Origin: Hanleya hanleyi
Lineage: Eukaryota > Mollusca > Polyplacophora > Lepidopleurida > Hanleyidae
NCBI GenBank assembly: GCA_036873755.1
Contig: JAVTVY010017193.1
Coordinates: 1 to 64,000 of the forward strand
Direction of reading: 5' to 3'
Length of the DNA: 64,000 nucleotides
Below, one piece after another: positions 23,943 through 35,271 of the stretch (its first letter is position 1; every line of letters starts with the position of its first letter). The notes under the pieces are model-generated. The model did not search any database and had not been told where the DNA came from. It saw only the letters and a program-made list of their open reading frames with translations. The position numbers and the translations under genes are program-made.

Positions 23943-25751
23943 TTTGGTTTTACCCCAACATGAACGATACCATTGAAAGAAATTATAGCGATAAAATGAC
24001 CTCTATTAAGAAAATTTTAGGAAGCTGGTTCAGAAGAAATCTGACCCCTATAGGCAAAATTACGGTTATTAAAACACACGTTCTTCCGCTTTTAGTTCAC
24101 CTATTTTCAGTCCTACCAAACCCTAATACAACTTTTATAGCAAACTTAGAAAAAGCCTTTTCCAGTTCATATAGAACGGTAAGCAAGACAAAATAAAACG
24201 AAAAACAATCATTATGTCCAAAACAGAAGGCGGATTGGCTATGATAAATTTTCAAGCTTTTGCATCATATCTGAAGGTGAAGTGGGTAAAGAGAGTAGTG
24301 GAGGACGACGGCATTTTTGGAGCATTGGTAAAAAACATATTGCGGCCTGCTGGTCATGATGTTTGGTGTCTAGATTCGGCAAGCATATATGCAGCTCAAA
24401 AACAAATAAAAAACCCGTTCTGGTGTGACACACTCAGATCATGGGCAGAATGTGTGGAATATTGCGAAGCAAAAGACAAGAACTACAACAATCTTCTGTT
24501 TGACCTTGTTCGGATATCAGAGTGGAATGATATACGCCGCTGGGTGGGTGTGGGTGCATCCTATATTACTGATCTTTTAAATGAGGATGGTACACGTTTT
24601 TTAAAATTCAATGAATTCCAGACTAAATTTGGAATCAAACCTATCTATTTCATCCTTCATTATGCAATAATTCACAATATATCGAATGAAAAACGTAGAA
24701 ATATAAAAAACGGTACTTTTATTAAAAATATTAGGAATCAACGAGAAGTATACAGACGATTAATGAATCAAACATGCTTAAAATTTATTTACAGTATACT
24801 TATTAAAAAGATTGAAATCAAACCGCAACGAAATCAGGAGAAATGGGAAGATGAACTAAATTCAAAAAATTTGCCTTGGACTTCAATATACAGCTGCATT
24901 TATAGTACCTCAATGGACATCACCCAACAATACTTTCAATACCAAATCATTCACAGAATACTTGTAACCAATTCTCTTTTAAAATTATGGGGTAAAACCG
25001 ATACCGATATGCGTACTTTCTGTAACCAAGAGAAAGAAAGTATTCTGCATTTGTTTTATAAATGTATTTATTCGAAAGCAATTTGGAGCAATCTTCATAC
25101 ATGGTCAAATGAAATAGAAATTCAAATGGAGGGAGCCGTCCGGATCCCAAGTAATCCTGGGTAATACAGGTTCTGTTTTTAAAGATCACCTGCTGTTACT
25201 TGGTAAACAATATATATACAGATGTAGATATTACAATCTGAAGCCTGCTTTCGATGGTTTAAGGGGCACTGTGATCAGAACCAGAGATATTGAGAGGTAT
25301 ATCTATACAAAAAATAAGAATCTCTCTATCTTCGCTCAGAAGTGGGGTCCCCTGGCGTAACCCTTAAACAGTATTAACCTTTTGTTATCTTACGAATGAG
25401 TGACTTAACAAATTTTTTTCTTTTATTTTTATCAGTTCGGTGGAGATAGCGTACGGTAAAAAGTTGTTTCTTCCAAAATTGGTTTATTTGTGATTGTGGA
25501 TGCAGCGGCACGTGTGTGTTTCTCTGTGTGTGTGTTGTCCTGTTCGTGTCAACATGAGCATTTTCTATGTATATATATTTTTGTCTGGCGCTGGAACAGA
25601 AAACCCGTAAACGAACATGTGTATCGCAAAATCCTAAACCCTCGACCATGTGGGCGTGTAAGGATATGTAAAATCGTGGTCATTGTAAATAAATGCCCAG
25701 TGGCCTGTTCCAGGGCTTAAAAAAAAAAGAAAAAAAGAAAAAAAAAAAAAA
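23943..25751 (+). mobile_element. 5'-truncated LINE (L1/Tx1-like), 3' half of ORF2
   Basis: The open frames 23943-24196, 24197-25164 and ~25150-25360 together encode the region after the reverse-transcriptase catalytic core. Visible are KIKKILGSWFRRNLTPIGK-type and KTHVLPLL segments, KTEGGLAMINFQAF, and a CCHC-like element (TFCNQEKESILHLFYKC). Frameshifts lie near 24190 and 25150. An A-rich 3' tail ends at 25751. The flanking repeat is interrupted at TTAG, present on both sides (23939-23942 and 25752-25755), consistent with a short target-site duplication. It is a dead insertion. Confidence 0.8.
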
Positions 25752-27870
25752 TTAGATGGATATTTTCCGTCTTGTTGCCATAGATACCACAAAACACATC
25801 GAAATGTATCCAATTTCAGAACGGTTCAGCTGCTAGAGCGTTAACGTCATTACATGGATATTTTACGTCTTGTTGCCATGGAAACCACCAAAAAACATCG
25901 AAATGTATTCAATTTAAATACGCTTGTGCATTGCAACATATCAATGCTGTATACCCGATTTGAAGTCTCTATATGAAACGGTTCAGCTTCTAGAGCATTA
26001 ACGTCGTTACATGGATATTTTCCGTCTTGTTGCCATGGAAACCACAAAAAACATCGAAATGTATCCAATTTCAATAGGCTTTTGCATTGCCACACATCAA
26101 TGCTGTGAACAAATTTGAAGTCTCTAGATGGAACGGTTCAGCTTCTAGAGCGTTAACGTCGTTACATGGATATTTTACGTCTTGTTGCCATGGAAACCAC
26201 AAACACCATCGAAATGTATTCAATTTTAATAGGCTTGTGCATTGTAACATATCAATGCTTTATACCCGATGCGAAGTCTCTATATGGAACGGTTCAGCTT
26301 CTAGAGCATTAACGTCGTTACATGGATATTTTCCGTCTTGCTGTCATGGAAACCACAAAAAACATCGAAATGTATCCAGTTTCAATAGGCTAGTGCTTTG
26401 CCACAAATCAATGCTATATACCAAATTTGAAATCTCTAGATGGAACGGTTCAGCTTCTAGAGCATTAACGTCTTTACATGGATAGTTTCCATCATGAAAC
26501 GGTTCAGCCTCTAGAGCTTTAATGTCGAATTCGGACGGACGGAAGGACGGGCGGACGCGGACAGGCGAACGAACGAACGGACCGACCGTTAGATGGATAT
26601 TTTCCGTCTTGTTGCCATAGATACCACAAAACACATCGAAATGTATCCAATTTCAATGGACTCATGCTTTGCTATACATCAATGCTGCATACCAAATTTG
26701 AAGTCTCTAGATGGAACGGTTCAGCTGCTAGAGCGTTAACGTCATTACATGGATATTTTACATCTTGTTGCCATAGAAACCACCAAAAAAACATCGAAAT
26801 GTATTCAATTTAAATACGCTTGTGCATTGCAACATATCAATGCTGTATACCCGATTTAAAGTCTCTATATGAAACGGTTCAGCTTCTAGGGCATTAACGT
26901 CGTTACGTGGATATTTTCCGTCTTGTTGCCATGGAAACCACAAAAAGCATCGAAATGTATCCAATTTCAATAGGCTTTTGCATTGCCACACATCAATGCT
27001 GTGAACAAATTTGAAGTCTCTAGATGGAACGGTTCAGCTTCTAGAGCGTTAACGTCGTTACATGGATATTTTACGTCCTGTTGCCATGGAAACCACAAAC
27101 AGCATCGAAATGTATTCAATTTTAATAGGCTTGTGCATTGCAACATATCAATGCTTTATACCCGATGTGAAGTCTCTATATGGAACGGTTCAGCTTCTAG
27201 AGCATTAACGTCGTTACATGGATATTTTCCGGCTTGCTGTCATGGAAACCACAAAAAACATCGAAATGTATCCAGTTTCAATAGGCTTTTGCATTGCCAC
27301 ACATCAATGCTGTGAACAAATTTGAAGTCTCTAGATGGAACGGTTCAGCTTCTAGAGCGTTAACGTCGTTACATGGATATTTTACGTCTTGTTGCCATGG
27401 AAACCACAAACACCATCGAAATGTATTCAATTTTAATAGGCTTGTGCATTGTAACATATCAATGCTTTATACCCGATGCGAAGTCTCTATATGGAACGGT
27501 TCAGCTTCTAGAGCATTAACGTCGTTACATGGATATTTTCCGTCTTGCTGTCATGGAAACCACAAAAAACATCGAAATGTATCCAGTTTCAATAGGCTAG
27601 TGCTTTGCCACAAATCAATGCTATATACCAAATTTGAAATCTCTAGATGGAACGGTTCAGCTTCTAGAGCATTAACGTCTTTACATGGATAGTTTCCATC
27701 ATGGAACGGTTCAGCTTCTAGAGCAATAATGTCGAATTCGGACGGACGGAAGGACGGGCGGACGCGGACAGACGAACGAACGAACGGACCGACCGACGAA
27801 CGGACGGACTGACGGACAAAGAATCCAGTATACCCCCTATACTTCGTAACGGGGGGTATAATAATTCAAA
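25752..27870. repeat. Pearl/Helentron-like element: core repeats, ACGG microsatellite, palindromic tail
   Basis: The ~153-bp core units continue after the LINE. An ACGG/ACGA-type microsatellite occurs at 26525-26590, then a second set of units, then a longer microsatellite at 27735-27825. The end is ATACCCCC...GGGGGGTAT at 27829-27861. Core repeats plus an ACGG-type microsatellite plus a palindromic 3' end is the layout described for bivalve pearl elements. 25752-26590 and 26589-27800 are themselves related, a higher-order repeat. Confidence 0.65.
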
Positions 27871-28377
27871 CGGTTAATATAAACCTGACGGTGCATATCT
27901 ACACGGTACTAAGCATCTTCCATGTATGATGAAAATATCCCTTTTCTGGCACCCCACATGGCCGCCAATTTGAATTTACCCATGATGGTCTGCTGGAGGG
28001 GTCATGCAAATAGATTCAGAAGGACCCAAATAAGAGAGTTGTGGAGTGTCAGCTCTCAAGTTTTTGTCGTTCCTGAGATAGAATAGAAATCTTGGTAGGG
28101 GCAAGAAGTATGGGCATCCCATAGTTAAAAGCGTCTGGTCCGTCATTCATTATTCAGCCGTCGTCCATTAAAGAATATCCGTATCCATAATCCAAAGACC
28201 TATTCCATATTCCATATAACAGCATATAGGACCAAATTAAACGAGACAATAATACTATAAACATAGGCTGGTTTCCTGCAGTCAACATTTCAATGATGCC
28301 GACAAGACATTATGATGTTCCAAAAATATCAAATCCGTATGGGGACGTAGTATAACTGACATAACTCAAATACTTAC
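27871..28377. repeat. Copy of dispersed repeat family 1 and intron DNA
   Basis: 27870-28110 matches 38235-38510 (TTAATATAAACCTGACGGT type). 28110-28377 holds nothing recognised. Confidence 0.6.
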
Positions 28378-28548
28378 GCTGACAACTTGGAACATCATCG
28401 CTCCAGTGTCCGCTTGATTCACATCGAATCGTTCGGGAACCTACAAGGGTTACCTCTGCAGGACAGCTATATTCTAGTTTATCCCCGCCTTTACAGCACT
28501 TCCCTTCGCGGATGAGACCATTGGGGGCTCCCGGATCGTCACAAGTGA
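28378..28548 (-). CDS. CCP/sushi domain exon
   Basis: Minus strand, 171 bp, with acceptor CAGGTTTAG before 28548 and donor GTAAGT after 28378. Phase is 1-1, typical for sushi modules. It encodes one domain of about 57 residues with the four-cysteine pattern: TCDDPGAPNG, then YSCPAE, TIRCESSGHW and SDDVPSCQ. The Trp before the last Cys and the NG after the first are sushi hallmarks, although two extra Cys (KCCK) occur. CCP domains bind ligands in complement and adhesion proteins. The full gene structure is not visible. Confidence 0.8.
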
Positions 28549-29467
28549 CTAAACCTGTTTTTCGTTAGAAATTGTCGATAAGGTATTCCAACTAAATAAA
28601 TACGGTGATTTCTGTCTCTGTCAAGTCTTGGTCAAAGAACATTGGAGCGGGGTGGATGGAAAAGGAGTGGTGGGGAGGTGGGGGTGGCATTTTGATGAAC
28701 TTATCGCGAAACTCATGCAGAATAATTCATTTTACGCAATTAATTATTACAACTTGAAGAAATTGTAATTTGCGTCAACGTGAGTCGCTGTTTATATCTC
28801 CAACTGGTCCCACTCTCCAATAAGGAGATAGGAATGGGCTACCATTTTGTCAGAATTCGCTGCTTTTTGGCATAATACAGGCGCTGTTACTGATAGAGGT
28901 GCAGAAATAGGCGTTTGTGATTGCCTGTGAACTCACAATGTTCTAAAATGTATATACATATAGTTTTCCAAATTTTAACGCAATCCATCTTTAGAAGCGA
29001 AGAACAAAATTGTAGGTCTATCAAATTAAAAATGACAGCCTCTTGGATGGTACAGGAGCAAAGGACACCACTCAATTTTGGGGCTTCTTTCTTGAGCATG
29101 GAAGATTCATCTCTCATGTAAGTGTCAAAATGCAAACGAGGACTGTAGAGTTTCTAGGTACGATAATGAGTTCAGACGACATGATTTCTGCAACAGAAAG
29201 ACCTGGACAATGCACATTTATCACGAAAGACTGACCGTCAGGAATTCTCAAAAATCTTGTAATTTTTTTTCGAAGGACTGATAAGTTTACCATAATGCAA
29301 AATCAATGTGACTCGATGTACATCCTGAGAAGGCTGAAGGAATTATCCATTGTATAAATTGGAATATGGGACTACATGAGGAAAAGCCGTTATATAATTA
29401 TATCGTTGTTGTAGAATGCTGATTTACTTTACTCCTTGTCTTCATATTGAAATATTGAAATATTTAC
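28549..29467. other. Intron between two CCP exons
   Basis: No supported coding sequence or repeat array. The exons on both sides have phase 1, so they can be spliced together in frame. Confidence 0.45.
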
Positions 29468-29659
29468 TTATGCAGTAGATTTCGTCTCTATCCCACGTTC
29501 CGTCTGCTTGGCAGAGTCTAAAACTGGGACCTTCTCTTCTGTGGTTCTCTGTAGGACAGGTGAAGAACATGGCGGTGTTTACTGGATACTGTCCATTCTC
29601 ATCTTTTTCTTCATCGAATGAAGCTTCTCCAACATCCGGATGATATGGAGGAAGGCAAC
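29468..29659 (-). CDS. CCP/sushi-like domain exon
   Basis: Minus strand, 192 bp, phase 1-1: acceptor TATATTGTAG before 29659, donor GTAAAT after 29468. It encodes GCLPPYHPDVGEASF, an acidic stretch, MFFTCPTEN, FRLCQADGTW and DEIYC. Four Cys and the Trp before the last Cys match a CCP module, with an insertion in the first half. It lies upstream of the 28378-28548 exon in gene direction. Confidence 0.7.
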
Positions 29660-29689
29660 CTACAATATAAACAGGGAGTGTCGATAGCT

Positions 29690-30450
29690 CCGACATTTGT
29701 CGATGACATCTACTTCTTTTGTCTTTGAAAAATGCACAGATCTAAGAGCGAATACGCCCTCTGTTAAACTGCTTATCTCCCTTGTTCCGAAAACTACTAT
29801 CAGTCAATCAGACCATTTACATACTTGTGCCCCCTGTCGACTTACTTTACCTCCGCACCTCTGGCGCACTCTGTCGAGTTCATAACGTAGTCGTAGAAAA
29901 CTCTCTATCCGAAAATCCAAGTAACTAACAATAGCCCTGCTGGCATTCCCTTGTCGAACGGCTCACCTTGCTTCTAGAAAAAAACCTTTATCAGCCAATC
30001 AGAGTGGTTAACTTTGTTTCTGGCACCCTCTGTCCACCTACGTACTTCCACGGTACCTCCATTGCGAGAAAACTCCTCTATCAGTCAGTTAGATTGGCTA
30101 ACCTAGTATCTGGCGCCCGCTGTTCCCCTACGTACTTACCTCTCTTGTGAAAAAAAACCTCTTCCATCAGTCGGGTCAGATTGGCTAACTTTGTATCTGA
30201 CGCTCAATGTCCACCTACATGTACATGTACGTACTTGTTCCCTTGTGAAAAACTCCTTTATCAGTCAATCAGATTGGCTAATCGTGGGCCTGCTGGCGCT
30301 ATTGGTTGAACTACTTACCTCTCTTGTGAAAAATATATTTTGACGGTCAATCAAGCATTTGGATCTGCTTCGCCATCTGTCGATCTTCTATTCACAACTT
30401 CTATCAGTCAATCAGATTAGTTAACGAAGGATCTGCTGACGCTCAATGTC
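29690..30450. repeat. Irregular ~85-100-bp tandem repeat (CAGTCAATCAGATTGGCTAA)
   Basis: At least six diverged units start near 29803, 29988, 30080, 30166, 30260 and 30400. Each has a TCAGTCAATCAGA-like core followed by a CTGTCCACCTACGTACTT-like segment. Confidence 0.7.
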
Positions 30451-30960
30451 AAACTACTTAACCCTCTTATCAACATTGCAAGCACGTAAAAGGTGCGCTG
30501 ACCCCTCAGCCCGATTTTTTTTGATCATGTAGGATATGGTTTGCGTGATATACATGTATGTACCATACATATAATAGACTCAAGCTGCATAATGGGAGAG
30601 CTGCAGTGGGATTACAGCATGCAAAAAAATGTAGCTTGATCAGTGACAAGAAAGATCATGCATGAGCAACTATGAAAACAGGTTATTTGGATAGAAAAAC
30701 ATTGATTGACATATGCCCACAATTATCACTATTATTTGGGAGGGGAGTAATCGCCTAAAATAGTAACAAAAAGAATTTTGAAGATTGTATTTTTTTTTGA
30801 CAACGTGAAATTATAAATGTGAAAGCTGTGAAATGCATCTAATCTTTCAAATATTGGTTAGTTGCGGACAGTATTGCATGAAAACAGCCGGAATTTCTGG
30901 TAGAACTCAAATCTCTCATTGCTCATTCACTACAGTGCTGCTTGCTCTCCTTTGCTCGAC
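30451..30960. other. Upstream flank of the zinc-finger gene
   Basis: AT-rich with no gene recognised. From about 30950 it matches the promoters at 47345-47375 and 49770-49800. Confidence 0.4.
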
Positions 30961-30972
30961 CAGCTAGCGTGC

Positions 30973-30980
30973 TATAAAAG
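30973..30980 (+). promoter_or_regulatory. TATA box of zinc-finger/PolB-N gene, copy 1
   Basis: TATAAAAG lies 46 nt before the ATG. It is followed by the palindrome CGGCCTGGCCG and TCATCAGACA. The same block is present in both copies of element 2. Confidence 0.7.
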
Positions 30981-31025
30981 GGAAGCGGCCTGGCCGTTTC
31001 ATCAGACATTCTGTCAACCACCAAG

Positions 31026-31949
31026 ATGTTCACTTGCACAACTTGCCAGAAGCAGTTTACTCGTCTAGAACATTTACGACGTCACGAGGCCTCCACCCAC
31101 AACGATGCACGGTATACTTGTATAATCTGCGCACGGTCATTCAATCGGGAGGATAATTTACTGCGCCATGCGAGGGCATTCCACGAGGGTGCGACGGTAC
31201 AATGTAACGATTGTGGTCGACCCTTCAAACGACCCAGTCGGTTAAGACAGCACCAACGTTTGATTCATGCCCCGTCTCTACGCTTTGGGCGACAACTTTC
31301 CACTAAAGAGGAGCCGCGGAAGGTCAGACCCCGTGAAGATGAACCCGGGGAGACGAACGCCACTGGTGATGCGATGACGAAGAGCCCGCCTATACCCACA
31401 GTCCAGGAGGGCCTGGATATCCAGCCGGACCCCAGCGTTACGGTTTCGAGTCATACGCCTGACGACATCCAACATTTTCTGAACGAGCCCATAAATGTTC
31501 CTAGCGATCTCTTACAGGACGCCCATCCAGTGAGTGACATCTATCGGCGCCATTGGCCCATGATACGGCACTGTTTCCACCGTCATCGCCCTATTCAAGG
31601 TATCTGCAATTTCCGACTGACCGATCTCGCCTGTCTACGCTGCTACATGGAAGCCGTATTCAATGACCAAGCTACGTCCTTCAAATTAAATCTGGCGTTT
31701 GGTTATGTGCTGCAGCATAAGGAGACAGGCCAAGTCCGATACTTTTACCCGAGCAGTTACATCCAGGTATTTGACCAACCGTTTACCATCATTAACCAGG
31801 CCTCGCTAGAGACGATGCTGGAGAAACTGGACACCGTGGATGCCCTGGAATGGGCCCAACAACAACGTCCCAATACCGAGTGGATAGTGCAGTGGGTCAC
31901 CAATGTCACGTTTTCCGTGACCAAGATGACCGACCACCCCATCTGTTGA
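31026..31949 (+). CDS. Stand-alone C2H2 zinc-finger protein with PolB N-terminal domain, copy 1
   Basis: The 307-residue ORF is intact, with CACCAAG before the ATG. Three C2H2 fingers span residues ~2-81 (first finger C4, C7, H20, H25). A charged linker (~82-150) follows. Residues ~165-305 are homologous to the first ~170 residues of element 1 PolB (PVSDIYRRHW, HRHRPIQ, RYFYPS, QRPNT.W..VTNVTF). It stops where PolB would continue into its CLFRCLA region. The two copies in element 2 end within a few codons of the same place. With its own TATA box and 3' hairpin it is a real transcription unit, not a broken PolB. A DNA-binding regulator or replication competitor is inference. Confidence 0.75.
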   Translation: MFTCTTCQKQFTRLEHLRRHEASTHNDARYTCIICARSFNREDNLLRHARAFHEGATVQCNDCGRPFKRPSRLRQHQRLIHAPSLRFGRQLSTKEEPRKVRPREDEPGETNATGDAMTKSPPIPTVQEGLDIQPDPSVTVSSHTPDDIQHFLNEPINVPSDLLQDAHPVSDIYRRHWPMIRHCFHRHRPIQGICNFRLTDLACLRCYMEAVFNDQATSFKLNLAFGYVLQHKETGQVRYFYPSSYIQVFDQPFTIINQASLETMLEKLDTVDALEWAQQQRPNTEWIVQWVTNVTFSVTKMTDHPIC

Positions 31950-32120
31950 ACGCGTCACACGTGCACTGATTAATACCATAACATGCCGTACATACTCTAT
32001 ATGTCTACATAATGATCGTTGACTTGAGCTCAGTAAACACTTGTACCTAATGTGACGGTGCGTTAAATAATAAAACATGGTGTTTGATATTTCAATTTGT
32101 TTTGCTGTGGACATACTAAA

Positions 32121-32175
32121 CATACCTAGGGCGGCTCCCCCAGCCTAGGTATGATGTAACATTGGGGATAATAAA
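32121..32175 (+). terminator. Conserved 3'-end hairpin plus AATAAA (copy C)
   Basis: Perfect 10-bp arms CATACCTAGG/CCTAGGTATG enclose GCGGCTCCCCCAG. GGGGATAATAAA follows, with AATAAA at 32170-32175. It lies about 170 nt after the zinc-finger stop codon. Confidence 0.8.
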
Positions 32176-32221
32176 CTGTATGAACATTGCTGAACTTGTT
32201 GTTATTCATGACAACCGCTAT

Positions 32222-32372
32222 GCGATTGTATAATACAGAATATATATTGTATAATACAGGCCATATATGATACAATACAGGACAGATATGGTATAATACA
32301 GCACAGATTTGATATAATACAGGACAGATACTGTATAATACAGCACAGAATTGGTATAATTACAAAACATAT
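32222..32372. repeat. About 22-bp AT-rich minisatellite (GTATAATACAG)
   Basis: Six to seven units of the type GATATGGTATAATACAGCACA. TATA-like strings here are repeat units, not promoters. Confidence 0.85.
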
Positions 32373-32560
32373 AAGGGAAGTGGAGTGCCGCATTACTGAC
32401 AGAGCCACATGACTTCACAGTATAGCCTTCCGGTTAACCTATTCTAAAGCACATACCAAGAATTAACGATTCGTGATATGTGGTGTATCTCAGGTACGCT
32501 TTTATTGTACCTGTTCATGTGGCAACTTGGATGATATGACCACACGGCCCCTAGAACCGG
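32373..32560. repeat. Partial duplicate of the Gypsy LTR 5' region
   Basis: It matches 32870-33058 (CATATAAGGGAAGTGG, TTCCGGTTAACCTATTCTAAAGC). Confidence 0.7.
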
Positions 32561-32860
32561 CATAAGCGGTAATAGATACAAATCTAGAGAGCTATGATGG
32601 GATTGCTCTGACAACTCGTATATTGGTAATTGGTGAGCTGTTTCGCTGTGACAACTCGTACACTGGAAATTGGTGAGCTGTATCGTCGACAGATGAAAAT
32701 GACGGCATTTAACACAAAAAACTAGTCTGTAATGCCCGATGTCGACCCAGCATCAACTTCCCACATATGCCAACATATATCAAAGACCAAAAGGTCTGTA
32801 CAGGGGGCGGGCCTCGGGGACGAAACGTCCACCCGCAGAATCTCGCCATATACAGGTAAA
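32561..32860. repeat. Segment repeated in inverted orientation near 61.1 kb
   Basis: 32660-32760 (GGTGAGCTGTATCGTCGA, GACGGCATTTAACACAAAA) is matched in reverse complement at about 61075-61165. Confidence 0.6.
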
Positions 32861-32984
32861 AATTACAACACATATAAGGGAAGTGGGAAGAGGTGCCGAC
32901 ATACTGACAGAGTTACATGACCTCACAGTATAGTCTTCCGGTTAACCTATTCTAAAGCACATACCAGGAATCTAACGATTCGTG

Positions 32985-34060
32985 ACATGTGTTGTATCTC
33001 AGGTACGCTTTTATTGTACCTGTGCATGTGGAAACTTGGATGATATGACCACACGGCACCAACATGTACGAGGTCGGATGTGTATAAAAGACGGGGATCA
33101 GGCATGGAAATCACTTTTGATCTGAACTGCAACCAGGTAACTCTTCTATTGGGCTTATAGACTGAACAGTGTATTGCATGTGGAGACGTGTAATCGGTGG
33201 GCGGTGCCTGTACGAAGAAGAGGGAACATAGGAAGTCCAGTGACTGTAGTGTTAGTGAAGGGTGTTGAGCAGCAGTGTCGTCGGCGAATGCTGGGCTGCG
33301 TTCGGGCAACCGGTAATATTCCAAGGGTTATGGAATTGGGCTGCTGATACAAGGAAGTACTGTACCGCACTAACGACACCTAGGATCCAACTGTTCCTAC
33401 CTGATTGGAGCACGAAGGAAGAAGTCACTCTCACAAGCCAGCTTATGTGTTTGGAGGCCCTGAAGTGTTCACGGCGGAGAAGCATAACGCTGTCTGAGAG
33501 CGTTCTCGTCGTGAAACGGGTAACAGAAAACTGGTACCATCCTGTGAGGGAAGCAGGGCAAGAGGGAAGAGAGCCACTATATCCATAGCCTCGCTCCAAC
33601 GCCGGGAGAAGGAGGGACGCCGAGCAGCTATCCTTGGCTCTGCTCCTACGACATTCCACACGGGGAAGGGGCCAGCGACCAGGCCGCCCCTACGATCACT
33701 TACCGTACGGAGAAAGGCCAGCAACCAGATCGCCCTTTACACGGCGCGTGTATATAATAGTTGTACATATTTACATCTTTACTCGCGATCATCCTGTATA
33801 TTTGCCTGAATATTATTGCATATCATTTGACTCTATATCAGCCTTGGTTGTCTCTACACTCTCCTACTTTCTCGATCCAGACAAGGTAACAGGCCGAAGT
33901 GGATCTCTAATCGGCAAGGACTAGTGCCGGCAATGACCGCGGTCTGACAGCTTGTACGCTACCATTTAACGAGACCGGCCCGGCACACGTGACACGAAAA
34001 TTCTGGTGGCAGCGGTGGGATTTGCCGACATCCGAGATTCACAGGAGAGAGACGATGGAT
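32985..34060 (+). mobile_element. Ty3/Gypsy-like LTR with primer-binding site
   Basis: An LTR-like segment starts near TGTGTTGTATCTCAGG and contains a promoter (GTATAAAAGACGGGGATCA at 33080). It ends ...CACGTGACA at about 33993. TTCTGGTGGCAGCGGTGGGAT at 34000-34021 is the kind of primer-binding site common just inside invertebrate Gypsy LTRs. No gag or pol follows, so this is a remnant. Exact LTR borders are uncertain. Confidence 0.55.
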
Positions 34061-34530
34061 AGACAACTTGCCGATTTTTCGAAGGCGTGGGTGGTGTAAC
34101 GAATTTTGGTATTCCCTAAACGTTAAATCAGGACTAAAGACAAGCCTGAACCGAAGCGCCACTCTGGAACGAAGAGTGAACGCCAACCCGGGAATGCGAC
34201 GAAAATCGGAGTCTGCATGATGCCACAACGTGCAACATACATACGGGTATACGACTGTTATATGACTAAATGAACTTACCATCCAGTATTTATATCCATC
34301 CTGGTCAGTGATATCAACACAGAATGCTATCTTCCCGTTGACAAAGAAACTGTGCAAACTTTATACATCGATATAATCAGCGATAACGAAAGTGAAACTA
34401 GAAGTCGGGAATTCCCCCCAAAGTCTGCTTTGTGATAACGTTTGCAGTTATCGTTCCTAAACTGTACAATGCTGTGGGTTGTCTTTGACTGGATAGTGCA
34501 GCGGGAAAGTGTGACATTTCATCCGGGCAA
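34061..34530. other. Unassigned sequence between two LTR-like copies
   Basis: It begins as internal sequence after the primer-binding site. No retroviral gene or other feature is recognised. Confidence 0.35.
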
Positions 34531-34539
34531 CAAGATGTT

Positions 34540-35040
34540 ACGTGTACGAGGTCTGATATGTATAAAAGACGGAGATCAGGCATGGAAATCACTTTTGATC
34601 TGAACTGCAACCAGGTAAATATACTCTTCTATTGGGCATATAGACTGAACAGTGTATTCCATGCGCAGACGTGTAATCGATGGACGGTGCCTCTAGGAAG
34701 AAGAGGAAACATAGCAAGTCCAGTGACTGTAGTATTAGTGAAGGGTATTGAGCAGCAGTGTTGTCGGCGAATGCTGGGCTGCGTTCGGGCGACCGGTAAT
34801 ATTCCAAGGGTTATGGAATTAGGCTGCTGATACAAGGAAGCACTATAACGCACTGACGACACCTAGGATCCAACTGTATCTACCTGATTGGAGCTCGAAG
34901 GAAGAAGTCACTCTCCCAGCTTATGTGTTTGGAGGCCTTGAAGTGTTCACGGCGGAGGGGCATAACGCTGTCTGAGAGCGTTCTTGCCGTAAAACGGGTG
35001 ATAGAAAACTGGTACCATCCTGTGAGGGAAAGCAGGGCAA
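34540..35040 (+). mobile_element. Second, truncated copy of the Gypsy-like LTR
   Basis: It matches 33060-33555 with about a 1,480-bp offset (GTATAAAAGACGGAGATCAGG onward). It ends abruptly at about 35040, where Maverick-like relic sequence begins. Confidence 0.65.
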
Positions 35041-35249
35041 TTTGATGTGATCTGACACTTTGAAGGAAGTGATCGTTCTTCGCGCGTACGTTGAATTTGC
35101 GCGTTATCTGGACTCAGTTCCGTGAGATGGCCTCGCTCTATACGATTATTAGGTATGGAAAGCAAATATCTACGTAGATTAAATGGCGTGGAAAATGACC
35201 TCGAACACAAATGACATACGTAAACCATGTCTCTCGTCTTCTCGAGCAT
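35041..35249 (-). pseudogene. Zinc-finger fragment of a small Maverick-type relic
   Basis: The minus-strand frame ending upstream at 35249 starts with a finger-like sequence (VYVCHLCSRSFS...LRRY). It lacks a proper His pair and loses similarity after ~30 residues. It is divergent from the plus-strand ORF at 35272, like the arrangement at 49.7 kb. This may be the remnant of a zinc-finger gene of the family; the evidence is weak. Confidence 0.35.
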
Positions 35250-35271
35250 ACAATGAAGCTGTCACAGATTT

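Noticed and set aside
32218..32418. Tyr/Ile/Cys-rich hydrophobic ORFs that look like membrane proteins
   Set aside because: They are translations of the AT-rich GTATAATACAG minisatellite.
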